From Buddleja alternifolia (Eukaryota; Streptophyta; Magnoliopsida; Lamiales; Scrophulariaceae): DNA of 64,000 nucleotides. This document shows positions 33,559 through 43,991 of the stretch, in pieces. The position numbers were made by a program, and so were the translations under genes. Numbering within the stretch: position 1 is the stretch's first letter; each line of letters opens with the position of its first letter. Below the pieces are notes generated by a model. The model made no database searches and was not told where the DNA came from. It saw nothing but the letters and a program-made list of their open reading frames with translations. Location: assembly GCA_019426215.1 (NCBI GenBank), contig CM033406.1, positions 6,773,001-6,837,000 of the forward strand. The letters are read 5' to 3'.

Positions 33559-34873
33559 AGGAGAATTTGGTCTCCAAATTCTGAGATTTCCCAAAGAGAT
33601 CCGGATATCTTTTTCTCATGTCATCTTCTCGTTCCCAAGTTGCTTCTTCAACCTGATGGTTTCTCCACAATACCTTGACTAAGGGTATTTTTCGAGATCG
33701 TAATTCTTGATATTTGAAGTCCAGTATACGTATCGGCATCTCTTCATACGACAAATTGGGTTCTAGTTGTAATTCCTCATGAGATATTATATGCGACGGA
33801 TCAGGATGGTACTTCTTAAGTTGTGATACATGGAACACATTATGAATATGGGAAATATTGTTAGGTAGTTTGACTTCATACGCTACTCCCCCAACACGTT
33901 TCAAGATCTGGAATGGTCCTATATATCGAGGTTGAAGCTTGCCCCCTTTTTCCATCCTCGTAACGCCTCTTCGCGGTGATACTTTAATAAAAACTTGGTC
34001 TCCCACTTGAAATTCTAAGTCCTTGCGTCGTGTGTCGGCATAGCTCTTTTGACGACTTTGAGCTGCACTCATTCGTTGTTTGATGATTTGAACTTTGTCA
34101 ATGGCTTCTTGTATCATTTCCACCCGCAAGGCCCTTTTTTGTCCATCCCGCGATGGTGCTCTCCAATCATCTAAATCCCAATAGAGCGGGGATCGACATT
34201 TCCGTCCATAAAGTGCCTCATAGGGTGCCATTTGGATGGTGGCCTGGTAACTATTGTTATAGGCGAATTCCACTAACGGAAGGTGTGTATCCCATGACTC
34301 TCCAAAGTCTAGTACACAAGTCCTTAGCATATCTTCAATTATCCTTATCACCCTTTCTGATTGTCCATCGGTCTGTGGGTGAAAGGCGGTACTAAAATTC
34401 AACTTCGAGCCTAGATCTTCTTGCAACCGTTTCCATAATCTAGATGTAAATTTGGGATCTCTATCGGAGATAATGCTAACTGGTATCCCATGAAGTCGGA
34501 TAATTTCCCTTTTGTACAATTCTGCTAAGGTCTCCACCTTATAATTCGTTCTAACCGGTAGGAAGTGCGCAGACTTAGTGAGCCTATCCACAATGACCCA
34601 AATCCCATCAAATCCTTTTCTTACCTTAGGCAAACCCGTCACAAAATCCATGGTGATCATTTCCCATTTCCAATCTGGAATCGGAAGGGGCTGCAATAGT
34701 CCTGATGGTTTTTGATGTTCTGCTTTTACTTGTTGGCACACGAGGCATTTCTGAACAAACTTTGCAATGTCCGATTTCATTCCACTCCACCAAAATTGTT
34801 TCTTCATGTCATTGTACATCTTTGTGCCCCCTGGGTGGATGGCTAGCTTAGTTTTGTGTGCTTCCTTTAACAC
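33557..34873 (-). CDS. Element G integrase with chromodomain
   Basis: 438 codons open from MLKEAHKTKLAIHPG. It has the zinc-binding HHCC block (HPGGTKMYNDMKKQFWW ... CLVCQQVK), the catalytic D,D-35-E core (MDFVTGLP; DRDPKFTSRLWKR; HPQTDGQSERVIR) and a C-terminal chromodomain (residues about 375-430, with KVLWRNHQVEEATWERED). In this family integrase inserts the cDNA, and the chromodomain is thought to steer it to histone-marked chromatin. The ATG is internal to a polyprotein; the frame is separated from RT-RNase H by a one-base loss in an A run at about 34,907. It is otherwise intact. Confidence 0.92.
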   Translation of the reverse strand: MLKEAHKTKLAIHPGGTKMYNDMKKQFWWSGMKSDIAKFVQKCLVCQQVKAEHQKPSGLLQPLPIPDWKWEMITMDFVTGLPKVRKGFDGIWVIVDRLTKSAHFLPVRTNYKVETLAELYKREIIRLHGIPVSIISDRDPKFTSRLWKRLQEDLGSKLNFSTAFHPQTDGQSERVIRIIEDMLRTCVLDFGESWDTHLPLVEFAYNNSYQATIQMAPYEALYGRKCRSPLYWDLDDWRAPSRDGQKRALRVEMIQEAIDKVQIIKQRMSAAQSRQKSYADTRRKDLEFQVGDQVFIKVSPRRGVTRMEKGGKLQPRYIGPFQILKRVGGVAYEVKLPNNISHIHNVFHVSQLKKYHPDPSHIISHEELQLEPNLSYEEMPIRILDFKYQELRSRKIPLVKVLWRNHQVEEATWEREDDMRKRYPDLFGKSQNLETKFS

Positions 34874-34881
34874 TTCTTCTC

Positions 34882-36297
34882 TCAGCTGCTCAGGAACATA
34901 AACTCTTTTGAAAATTTAAATGTTCCTTCTTCATCGATGTTAAAGTTTGAACCTGGTTTGTTTCTCATTGTCTTTAAGTACTTCTGTATCTCCTCGTCTT
35001 TTTCTTGTGCATCTTTGATCCTTTGATGCCACTCTGGTCGAATGAACAGCCCAGCAACTATGATATGAGACGTTAACTGGAATAGATGGGGCTTTATTTC
35101 TTCCCCGAACTTGACTTTTATTTGAGCCAATTCTGCTTTCCTACTTAAAGCGTCGGCCACTATATTAGCTTTACCCGGATGGTAGGAGATTCGACAGTCA
35201 TAATCATTAAGGAATTCCATCCATCTTCTTTGTCTCATATTTAATTCTTTCTGAGTAAAGAGATATTTTAAACTTTGATGATCAGTGAGGATTTCAAAAG
35301 TGGTACCATAGAGGTAATGTCTCCACTTAGCTAATGCGAATACAATTGCTGCTAATTCCAAATCATGAGTTGGATAGTTTTGTTCATATGGTTTAAGCTT
35401 CCTAGAAGCATATGCAATTACTTTCCCATCTTGCATCAACACACATCCTAGTCCTTCCTTTGATGCGTCAGTATACACCCTAAAATTTTCCACTCCCGTG
35501 GGTAATGTCAGAACGGGTGCTGTGGTTAACCTCTTCTTTAGCTCTTCAAATCCCTTTTCACATGAATCATCCCAACGGAAGGGGACCTCTTTTTGCGTAA
35601 GTCGAGTTAGTGGAGTGGCGATCTTTGAGAAATCCTTAACAAATTTTCGATAGTATCCTGCCAATCCCAAGAAACTTCTGATTTCTTTTACGCTTTCTGG
35701 CCTTTTCCAATTTACTACGGCCTCTATCTTTGCAGGATCTACCTGTAATCCTCTTTCAGATACTACATGACCGAGGAAAGCTAACTCGTTGAGCCAAAAC
35801 TCACACTTACTAAACTTGGCATACAACTTGTGGTCTCGAAGTGTTTTCAAGATAACTTTCAGATGTTGTTCGTGCTTTTCCTTGGATTCTGAGTAAATCA
35901 AAATATCATCAATAAAAATTACTACAAATTTGTCCAAGTAGGGTCGGAATACTCGGTGCATTAGATCCATGAACGCCGCTGGCGCATTAGTTAGTCCAAA
36001 AGGCATTACTACAAACTCATAATGCCCATACCTTGAATTAAATGCAGTTTTGGGAATATCCGACTCTCTGACCTTAAGTTGGTAGTACCCTTGTCTTAGA
36101 TCGAGTTTTGAAAATACTCTTGCTCCTTGAAGTTGGTCAAACAATTCTTCAATGTGGGGTAGCGGATATTTATTCTTGATGGTGACATTATTTAACCCTC
36201 GATAGTCGATACACATTCTTAGTGTACCATCTTTTCTTTTTGACAAACAACACAGGGGCTCCCCATGGTGAACTGCTAGGTCGAATGAATCCAACAT
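34882..36297 (-). CDS. Element G reverse transcriptase and RNase H
   Basis: 471 codons. RT blocks include [48 protein letters not shown] and the catalytic FIDDILIYS. The RNase H part has [15 protein letters not shown] and [11 protein letters not shown]. The true N-terminus lies in the gag-protease frame (36,188-38,026): the two frames overlap, and the first 20 or so residues of this frame are not the conserved RT sequence. A one-base gain in an A/G run at about 36,235-36,250 explains the switch. Together with its neighbours it would form one Gag-Pol polyprotein. Confidence 0.92.
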   Translation of the reverse strand: MLDSFDLAVHHGEPLCCLSKRKDGTLRMCIDYRGLNNVTIKNKYPLPHIEELFDQLQGARVFSKLDLRQGYYQLKVRESDIPKTAFNSRYGHYEFVVMPFGLTNAPAAFMDLMHRVFRPYLDKFVVIFIDDILIYSESKEKHEQHLKVILKTLRDHKLYAKFSKCEFWLNELAFLGHVVSERGLQVDPAKIEAVVNWKRPESVKEIRSFLGLAGYYRKFVKDFSKIATPLTRLTQKEVPFRWDDSCEKGFEELKKRLTTAPVLTLPTGVENFRVYTDASKEGLGCVLMQDGKVIAYASRKLKPYEQNYPTHDLELAAIVFALAKWRHYLYGTTFEILTDHQSLKYLFTQKELNMRQRRWMEFLNDYDCRISYHPGKANIVADALSRKAELAQIKVKFGEEIKPHLFQLTSHIIVAGLFIRPEWHQRIKDAQEKDEEIQKYLKTMRNKPGSNFNIDEEGTFKFSKEFMFLSS

Positions 36298-38026
36298 CCA
36301 ATAGTTCCTGCAGTTGGGCCTTCAACTCAACCAATTCTGCAGGTGCCATACGATATGGAGTCTTGGATATTGGTGCAACATCCGACACTGTTTCAATAAT
36401 AAATTCTAGGTCCCGATCTGGTGGTAAAGAATCTAATTTCTCCGGGAATACTTCAGGGTATTCATTTACCACCGGGACTTCTTCCAGCCTAACCTTGTCC
36501 TTAGGCTTATTTATTAAGTAAGCCAAGAATCCTTGACCACCCTGCCTTAAAAGCTTTTTTGCGACCATTGCCGAAACTAGGGAAGCGTTTCGATGGGCAA
36601 TAGTTTTATGCTCGTCCTTTCCCAACTTAATGGTCTTAGATCTACAATCCAGGTATGCATGATGGTGATACAACCAGTCCATACCCAAGATTATATCGTA
36701 CCCTTGGATTGGCATTTTAATCAAGTTTGCTGGGAAGACTTGTTCACCAATCTTAATCTCACATTGTTTAAATACTAAATCTGTGGTCGTACTCATGCCC
36801 ATAGGGGTACTTACTTCAAATAAATAAGGCATTTTATTAACTGACAAGGTAAGATCATGCACAAATGATGAGGACACAAATGAATGCGTGGCACCAGGGT
36901 CAAATAATACTTTACCTACTTTTCCAGAGAGGTGAACTTTACCTTCCACCACTGCTGAAGGATCTGGTGCTTCCTCTCCCTCAATGGCATAGGCCCTAGC
37001 GCGCACTCTTGGTTTGTTGTTCTGTTGAGTTGCTGGTCTATTAACTCCAGCTGCTCGATTATTGGGAGTGGGTGTTGGTGTCATTGGAGTTGGTGCTCTC
37101 GTCGGTCCTTCATTGTTTAACGGACAGTTCCTCATGAGATGCTTAGTGCTGCCACATCGAAAACATTTTCCATCTTTAAGCCAACAGATTGACTCATCAT
37201 GCCCGGTTCTACCACAACATCCACACTCCACCCCTGACAATGGTTTATAAAATTTTCTAACATTTGTTTGGTATGGAGTTGGGTAACGGGAAGAATTCCC
37301 TGCATTACTCTTAAAAGTACTCGGGCCCTTTTTCTGTTGTGCTCCCTGTGGCCAATGAGGTGGTGCAGATCGAACTATTTTATTCTTTCCTTTCGTGGCC
37401 TCCAACTCTTGAATTCCAGCTTCAACTTGCATAGCACGTTCTACTGTCCGAACATAGCTAACTGAATCTGCTGACAATGTGACCCAGCGTATACCGTACC
37501 TCAATCCTCCAACGAACCTTTTTACTTTCCTCTCTTCATCACTTAGATAGTGAGGGGCATACTTAATCAATCGATTAAAAGCAGCCTCATATTGGGAAAC
37601 TGTCATGGATCCTTGAACTAAATCCATGAATTCCCTTTCCCTTTGATCTTTCTTAACCTGTGGGAAGAACCTTCTATCAAACTCTTTCACAAAGTTCTCC
37701 CAAGTTCGTGGTGTCCCTTCCACGGTCCAACGATGCTCTACAGTTCGCCACCAATGTGACGCAGAGCCTTCAAACTGATATGTTGCATAGGAGATCCTTT
37801 GCTGATCTACGTAATTCAGTATTCCAAAAATCTTTTGAATCTCCTCAATCCATGACTCAGCCTTTAGATCATCAGGTTCACCAGCAAATCTCGGCGGTTT
37901 GAGTCGTAGAAATCTGTCGAATGCGACATCTTCATCAACGGGTGTCTTCTCTCGATTATTCTGCTCTTCTCGAGGTGGTTGTTGTTGTTGTTGTTGACCA
38001 CAGAACTGCATGAATTGCTGCCACAT
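36188..38026 (-). CDS. Element G gag and protease, entering RT
   Basis: 612 codons. It starts with MWQQFMQF and a Gln-rich stretch, followed by a retrotransposon gag domain (about residues 45-170, with [12 protein letters not shown] and [18 protein letters not shown]) and a CCHC zinc knuckle [14 protein letters not shown] near residue 290. Next is an aspartic protease with [16 protein letters not shown], where DPG replaces the usual DSG/DTG, a substitution also seen in plant chromoviruses. The start of RT ([16 protein letters not shown]) follows before the frame is lost. A better start at about 38,182 (MAPSRNTRSKT) is out of frame with this ORF, so the gag N-terminus is probably frameshifted too. 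Confidence 0.88.
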   Translation of the reverse strand: MWQQFMQFCGQQQQQQPPREEQNNREKTPVDEDVAFDRFLRLKPPRFAGEPDDLKAESWIEEIQKIFGILNYVDQQRISYATYQFEGSASHWWRTVEHRWTVEGTPRTWENFVKEFDRRFFPQVKKDQREREFMDLVQGSMTVSQYEAAFNRLIKYAPHYLSDEERKVKRFVGGLRYGIRWVTLSADSVSYVRTVERAMQVEAGIQELEATKGKNKIVRSAPPHWPQGAQQKKGPSTFKSNAGNSSRYPTPYQTNVRKFYKPLSGVECGCCGRTGHDESICWLKDGKCFRCGSTKHLMRNCPLNNEGPTRAPTPMTPTPTPNNRAAGVNRPATQQNNKPRVRARAYAIEGEEAPDPSAVVEGKVHLSGKVGKVLFDPGATHSFVSSSFVHDLTLSVNKMPYLFEVSTPMGMSTTTDLVFKQCEIKIGEQVFPANLIKMPIQGYDIILGMDWLYHHHAYLDCRSKTIKLGKDEHKTIAHRNASLVSAMVAKKLLRQGGQGFLAYLINKPKDKVRLEEVPVVNEYPEVFPEKLDSLPPDRDLEFIIETVSDVAPISKTPYRMAPAELVELKAQLQELLDVGFIRPSSSPWGAPVLFVKKKRWYTKNVYRLSRVK

Positions 38027-38514
38027 TTGAACATCGGCCTCATATCTTCACCTGGTTGAGCCGCACCAGGGCTGCAGTTTTCGAACTGCTTGAAACACTA
38101 TCAGGAGATCGTTGAGTTTCACGATCATCAATAGGTTGTGCTTCCTGACGAGTTTTCGATCGTGTATTCCTAGAAGGTGCCATCCTATATACGCATAGAA
38201 GCTATTAATAATGAGTAGTACACTTGTAACTTAAACTATTTTAAGTAAAATATTAGACCAAAGTATTAGGTTACTCCTTAAAACCAAACAAACAATATTT
38301 ATACCACCACTGCTCTATTTACACTAATATATCGCAATACCTTACAACATATAACATCACACATACCAGCAAAACATAGATATAGAACTTATATACCAGG
38401 AGAACCTATAACATTCACTTATGTACAAGCAAAACACATAGTAGTCATACAACATCATCTACTGGCCAACCTCCTCATTCCCAACAAAATCTACAAAATC
38501 TAAAAGAGTATCTA
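38027..38514 (-). other. Element G gag leader and spacer
   Basis: The minus strand at about 38,182-38,040 encodes MAPSRNTRSKTRQEAQP and continues about 45 codons to a TGA. This looks like the gag N-terminus displaced by small indels. The rest (38,190-38,514) is AT-rich untranslated sequence between the extra ORF and gag. Confidence 0.6.
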
Positions 38515-39240
38515 TCACTCATTCCCCCTTCCTCCAAAAGATTCCTCCTCGGGATCCTCCTCCTCGGAGTCCTCTTTCTCGGAATCCTCATCATCGGGGC
38601 CATTCTCTACTGCTCTGACCCCAGATGTACCCTCATCACCATCGATCAATCGACTAGTTCCAGAAACTATAAGTTCCCCGTGCTCCCGTCCTAACATAGG
38701 TATGGTCAAAGCACGACCACGTGCTATAGCCCTGCTAGCCCCCCTAGCTGTAGCGAGTGAGCTGCTCTGAATCTCTTGAAGATGTTCGATATAGAAACGG
38801 TTCATATAGTCCATGTCTCTCTGTAATCTCCTACCTTCACTACGTATACCTGTCATCTCTTGTTTTTGCACCACTAATTTCTCCTCTAGACGTCTAATTG
38901 TGGCCAGATGGTCTGCCACTTGACTTTGAAACTCTGTTATTTGTAGTTTCTGTTCTTTTATTATGTTCTCTTGATCGGCATGTCTAGACTGATGGTCCAA
39001 AATGGAAAAGACCTGTTCTTCGCTTGCGCGACGCAGCTGATCGCGCTCCCGCAAAATTCGATCCCGATCATCTCGTAAAGTGTGGACTACTAGATCAGGA
39101 TAATGTCCGACTAGTGCCATACCCCGAGTCCAAACTCTAGCTGGATCTGTATGGAAAATCAGTCGCCCCTCTTCTAACCCATTACCTATGTGCCCATTTG
39201 CATGTACATTTGCAGGCCCATTAACGTGTCCTTGAGCCAT
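38515..39240 (-). CDS. Extra ORF of element G, coiled-coil protein upstream of gag
   Basis: 241 codons, ATG at 39,240 (MAQGHVNGPANVHAN), placed between the primer-binding site and gag. A long helical coiled-coil region runs from about residue 55 to 165 (RDDRDRILRERDQLRR, IRRLEEKLVVQKQEM). It is followed by a Ser/Ala/Arg stretch (ATARGASRAIARGRA) and a strongly acidic C-terminus (EDSEKEDSEEEDPEEE). No known catalytic motif is visible. Its intactness in a young element suggests it is or was expressed. Chromoviruses normally go straight from leader to gag, so this is an accessory gene of unknown role. Confidence 0.75.
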   Translation of the reverse strand: MAQGHVNGPANVHANGHIGNGLEEGRLIFHTDPARVWTRGMALVGHYPDLVVHTLRDDRDRILRERDQLRRASEEQVFSILDHQSRHADQENIIKEQKLQITEFQSQVADHLATIRRLEEKLVVQKQEMTGIRSEGRRLQRDMDYMNRFYIEHLQEIQSSSLATARGASRAIARGRALTIPMLGREHGELIVSGTSRLIDGDEGTSGVRAVENGPDDEDSEKEDSEEEDPEEESFGGRGNE

Positions 39241-39350
39241 CTGGGAAGAAAAACTATCACATTAGTTAATACATCACAACCACATAAACACATAAGATAC
39301 CACCCTAAAGCCCTAAATTTTGCCTTAGCATTAACGCAACTAGATGTGGC

Positions 39351-39369
39351 AACCCAGGCTCTGATACCA
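39351..39369 (-). promoter_or_regulatory. Element G primer-binding site
   Basis: TGGTATCAGAGCCTGGGTT on the minus strand, five bases after the 5' LTR end. It is complementary to initiator methionine tRNA over its first 12 or more bases. Confidence 0.88.
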
Positions 39370-39374
39370 CCAAC

Positions 39375-42000
39375 TGTGGCAACCTCCGGCCAGGGGATGG
39401 GAGCCGAAGCCCGCCACACCGCAACGCTAGCTCAATCTGAGAGACGATCCCTTCATGAGCTAACGCTAAGCGTGAACTATACAAAAATTTCAAGATACCC
39501 ACATATATACATAACCACATAACATCATATTTTACATATAAGAGTTCAGATGAAATTCAAAACCCCAAGCTAGCAAAGATAGATAATTATATGAACAAGA
39601 TATTCAATACAACTACATCTGACTCTCAAACTTTTAGGGAACCCTCAAAACTTTCTTAGCCAAGATTTTCCCCCTCTGGTCCTGCTATGTCGTGCTCTTC
39701 TGAAAAGTTAGAAAGAGAAAAGAAAAGGGGTGAGTCCGAATGACCCAGTGAGGTAGGCTAATGGCTTGCTTTACCTTATCATGAGAGATAGAATCTGCAG
39801 TGAAAATTATTAACGACATGGACATATACGATGGCAAGCAAAAGAATAGAATAACATATCACAAGGTAAATTAATTGAGTATGTTACGCATGAATCAGAG
39901 GACATAACCCATGTACTTTTGTAATCATATCATGTGATCGTGATCCACCTTCCACTGTCCCATACCAGCAGGAGGCTTCACACCTTTACGTTCTATGAAG
40001 TGTTCCAGATGTCGGGATTCTAGTGGTGGCTCCTACGGGTTCAAGAGGTGGCCCCCGCCGTCGCGTGGCACTTTGTCCCGTATAGCACTTAGCTCCCTTC
40101 ACTCTGCTTTTTCGAATCAAAGCTGTATATCAAGAAAATGACACATCGCGGATGGATGCCAGACTTCGGGATTCTAGAGGTGGCTCCTACGGGTTCAAGC
40201 GGTGGCCCCCGCCGTCACGTGGCACTTTGTCCCGTATAGCACTTAGCTCCCTTAGCCGACGGAATAGAGCCAAAAAGAATAATCGTTTCAACGAGTTTCC
40301 TACTAGAATATGTACACTGATTTGTATTCGAGCGAGAGAGAGCGAAAACAAGAACGATGGACTACAAATTGGGACACGGTTGGACACTTACCTTAGATGA
40401 GAATAAGAGTCTGATCAATGAAACTTTATGAGGTCACACTTGGCTATGATTTAAAAGGGAACGAAAAATGGTAAGCAAGATCAAGTTGAAAGAATAAGAG
40501 AAACCCTCACTATAATAAACCGGCGTCGTTGCCTCGGCCTCGGAATCACGAAAGTATCCTGTGATACAAAATACTATCATTTTCACAAAACCATACACTT
40601 TAAGCTAATCCCATGCAACAAGTTATATCATACTATCCAAACATATAGGCAATTAAGTTCCAACTAGCTCCCTTACATGCGCAACATATTTCAACAATTT
40701 TTTAACATATTCTCGGATTGGAATTTCTTTCTCAAAATTTTCAGGATAACATATAGGATGCTGTAAAAGTCTACATAAATTTTCTAGATTTAATTTCCTT
40801 GTCAAATTGGGGATTTGATCAACGAAACTGGACCGTCTCGGCAGATTTGTTTCAGAACAGACACCTTATACTCAAATATTTTTGTAAAATCCCCTGTTTA
40901 CTGAAAAATTCCGAAATTTATATGACATCTCTATAACACATGTATCAAGCTACTGTAAAAGTTTTAGAGTAAACCAAAATTTCCAGATACACGAAATATC
41001 TTCAAAACAGTAACAATTTGCACTTCCGCCGAACAGACTGGCAATTTTGTTCAACGATTTTTAGAAAATTCCACAAAACTCTAATCCTTACCAAATTTTT
41101 CAGAGATGTTTAACACACAATCAAGTTATTCCAGAAAATTTATTATAATCAAACTCACAAGTTTAGGCACCTCATTACTGTTTTAAACGTAACTTCAGAA
41201 ACTGAAAGTTCCAAACACAGCTGAACATCATGCCATAGAAGTTAACTAAATACATATATATGATATGATATTCTCAATTCCAGGTCATATACAGCTTGAA
41301 CTACATTTAGTCTATAACATATTCATGGAAAATCAATGATTAACTACCATATACCTTAAGAGAAAGAAGAAAGGATGATGCTTCCTCCTACTGGATTTTC
41401 TTTCTTTAGCTTTTCATGTATTTGAGGTGAGATAGGAAGCTGATTTTCAGAGAGTTTTCAGGCGTGTTGATGAATGAGTTGAAGGCTGAATTGGTGTATA
41501 TATGAAGGTGTTGGTCAAAAGGTAGAAAAGAAAAAAATTGGAGACTAATCCTCTATGGGACACGTTTTTAGGCAATAATGATGTGTGCTTACCTTAAATT
41601 GCCACCACTTAATCTTCCTTCTCCTATTAGTGCATGTGTGGTACGTATATATATGTATATATATGTTTATATGTGCATGTGTTTGTGCCTATATATCTAT
41701 GTAGGTAGGTATGGACATATTTAAATACTAGCACTATACAATTGATGAAGGTAAATCTATATATAGATATATGTATATATGCCTTAAATGATATAATGCT
41801 TCAACTATTCCACCATGAGGTATAAATTACTAACCTATTTCACATATAGATTTAATAATAGTTATATAAGCAAGTAGAAAAATATTTTTAGTCGAACGCG
41901 AATCACTACAATCAAATAATTCACGAAATCTAATTAGCGGTGATTGTAATGTTTACCTTCACTTCTACGAAATTAGGAGCCGGGAGTATTGGGTGTTACA
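39375..42000 (-). repeat. Element G 5' LTR
   Basis: 2,626 bp and nearly identical to 30,920-33,545. Differences I noticed: tatgtcgtgc here against tatgccgtgc, catatataca against catacataca, and one-base differences in two A runs near 41,516-41,530. It carries the same internal 88-bp duplication (40,012-40,099 and 40,166-40,253). Confidence 0.95.
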
Positions 42001-43991
42001 GCTTCTGTCTGAATCATATCAAGGACAGACGCTGAACGGTCTCCGACATGTACACCTTTATTCGTCCATAAACGGAGCGGATTAGTTGAAAACATATTTG
42101 CAGGACTATTGACGAGAGTTGAGGAGTGAGAGTAGCCTTCTCTGTTTAAGAGCTTCTCAGTGGGATTGATGAGGCCATAAGCACGGTCATAGATTCGTAT
42201 GTTGAAATCTCTGAGAGCAAGACCAGTTGGTTTGCTGTGCCCGTACTCGCGATAATAGGCCAAATCAACATCTGCTCTTGGTGTCTTTCTTTCCTGAACC
42301 TGTTGCGGGGGCGCTGAGGTGAGCAAGGTATCTCGGACAGTGAGATCAAACTTAATAAGTTTGACTATATCATTCTCCGCATTTATAAGACTGTCTTCAT
42401 TATATCCGGTAGGAAAGAAGTCTTCTTCGGGCGCTGGGGGTAGATAGTCAACTGAGTGATCAATTGTCTTTAGAGGATCCAGCTGAAAGAAGTTTCGTTG
42501 AATGATAATTTCATCAGCGTCGCTATGATCGTCTGAGCGTGCCTCGGTTGTAGATGGGAGAGTGAGTAGTAGTGGAACCTCTGGAACATCAGGTTCATCA
42601 AGCTCTAAGCCTGCAAATTCTGTGGCGGCTGCATGAGCGATGGCGACGACATCTGTCATATCGACATCCAGATGGACATCACTGGGCGCTTGAACAGCGG
42701 CTAGAGAAAGAGCTGTATAACAGATATCCTCTATAAGGGGAGGATCTTCTACATAAGTAGGTAAGAAACTGCTGTGGGAAGAAATAAACTTACCCTGAGA
42801 GCTAGTCTCAACAGCAATAGTAGCTTGAGCGCTTGGCTCAGTTGTCTCAGGCTCTGGAGGAGTAACATCGACTTGACGCTTCCGTAGTCCTCTGTGTCTC
42901 TTGAAGATACGCTTCACGTTCACCCCTTCAGCCGGTGGCGCTTGAGTGGGTGCAATAGTAGGTTCTTCGAAGTCTATGTGTTTAAGTACGTTCTCCAGTG
43001 TTCTTCGAGTTACGAGAGGAATCTTGTCCTCTTCATCGTTATCCGTAGCTTCATCATCCTGCGGAGGAGATGGAATAGGTTGAGCCTTGGACTTTCGTGT
43101 AGCCCTCTTTTTGGTAGCAGCCGGGCGTTTCATGGCTTTCTTCGGAGTGGAACGCTTAGCTTCCTCTGGAGCTGGACGCTCAGCCTCCTCGTCTGACGCT
43201 TCACGCACAACTTGGCGCTCAGAGAGAGGTCTGGCCGCACCTCTGATCTTTGGTGGGTTAAAAAGATTCTGAATGATTCTTGGCCCATAAAATTTGTGTT
43301 TGGCCACAGTAAATCCAGCCGAAGATGTACATTCTGCTCTGAAGAGCAGGTCACTGAGAACTAAACCGTAAGGTTTGTTTGAAGTATGCAGACAGTTCTT
43401 GAATCTGCCGAACACATAGGCGCTCCAGTTAATTTTGATGTTTAGCAGGATGGCGGTCATCATGCGAAATTGCAACGGGTTAATCTTGTCAAAAGTGCCC
43501 ACTCTGCATTCAATGTTTTTGCTGCAGAAATCAGCCAAGACACGATATCTGTTGACGATATCTTTCTTTTCGAAGTACTGTTTGTACGGAACATCATCAT
43601 ACGCTCGGATTCTGACCCATACTTCTTCAATTTGTTGGTCAATGATGGTGTCCAAGGTTGCTCCTTCGTTCGGTAGGGTGAAGTTATGAGCGATTGTGGT
43701 GGCAGAAAGAGTGAATGACTTGAATTCTTTCTTGGAGATAGGAAATAGACAAGAGATGGAAGTCTCCTCTTCCGACAGTTTAGCATTTCTCCAGAAGTGA
43801 TCGACTTCACCAGGAAAGATGTATGAATATCTGGTTAGGAACTTCTGGAGCCCAGCCTCGGCAACAGAGTCCATCATCTCCGATAGGTCAATTTGGTTAT
43901 GTTCGTATAAGAACTTCCAGTCCACCACGAGACCCTCAGTTACCTTGAATACTTTGTCAGTAGCAGTAGCAGGAGATTTCTTGGGGGCCAT
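42001..43991 (-). pseudogene. Element A envelope-position ORF, 5' part (right of G)
   Basis: Starts at the ATG at 43,991 (MAPKKSPATAT) and stays open for 663 codons up to the insertion of G at 42,005, where it runs into LTR sequence. The N-terminal region (KVTEGLVVDWKFLYEH, FCSKNIECRVGTFDK, NKPYGLVLSDLLFRAE) matches element B. It is followed by an Ala/Pro/Lys hinge (PKKAMKRPAATKKRATRKSK), an acidic EDEEDK-like segment, a long Glu/Ala-rich part, and LALRDFNIRIYDRAYG. The first 663 codons carry no stop, so this copy was probably intact there when G inserted. Function unknown; no transmembrane segment is obvious in this part. Confidence 0.75.

Larger units (their letters stand above)
30920..42000 (-). 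mobile_element. Element G: Tekay/Del-like Ty3/gypsy chromovirus, young
   Basis: An 11,081-bp element with two LTRs of 2,626 bp each (30,920-33,545 and 39,375-42,000), flanked by gcttc. By eye the LTRs differ by about two substitutions and two one-base A-run differences. Element-sense order: 5' LTR, primer-binding site, an extra coiled-coil ORF, gag-protease, RT-RNase H, integrase with chromodomain, polypurine tract, 3' LTR. RT before integrase marks Ty3/gypsy, and the chromodomain marks the chromovirus branch. LTRs starting TGTAACACCC in sense are common in Tekay/Del relatives. It is the innermost and hence youngest member of the nest. Confidence 0.95.

Noticed and set aside
37062..37250. A plus-strand frame starting with a Gly/Val repeat
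   Set aside because: Antisense shadow of the Thr/Pro-rich linker in element G gag.
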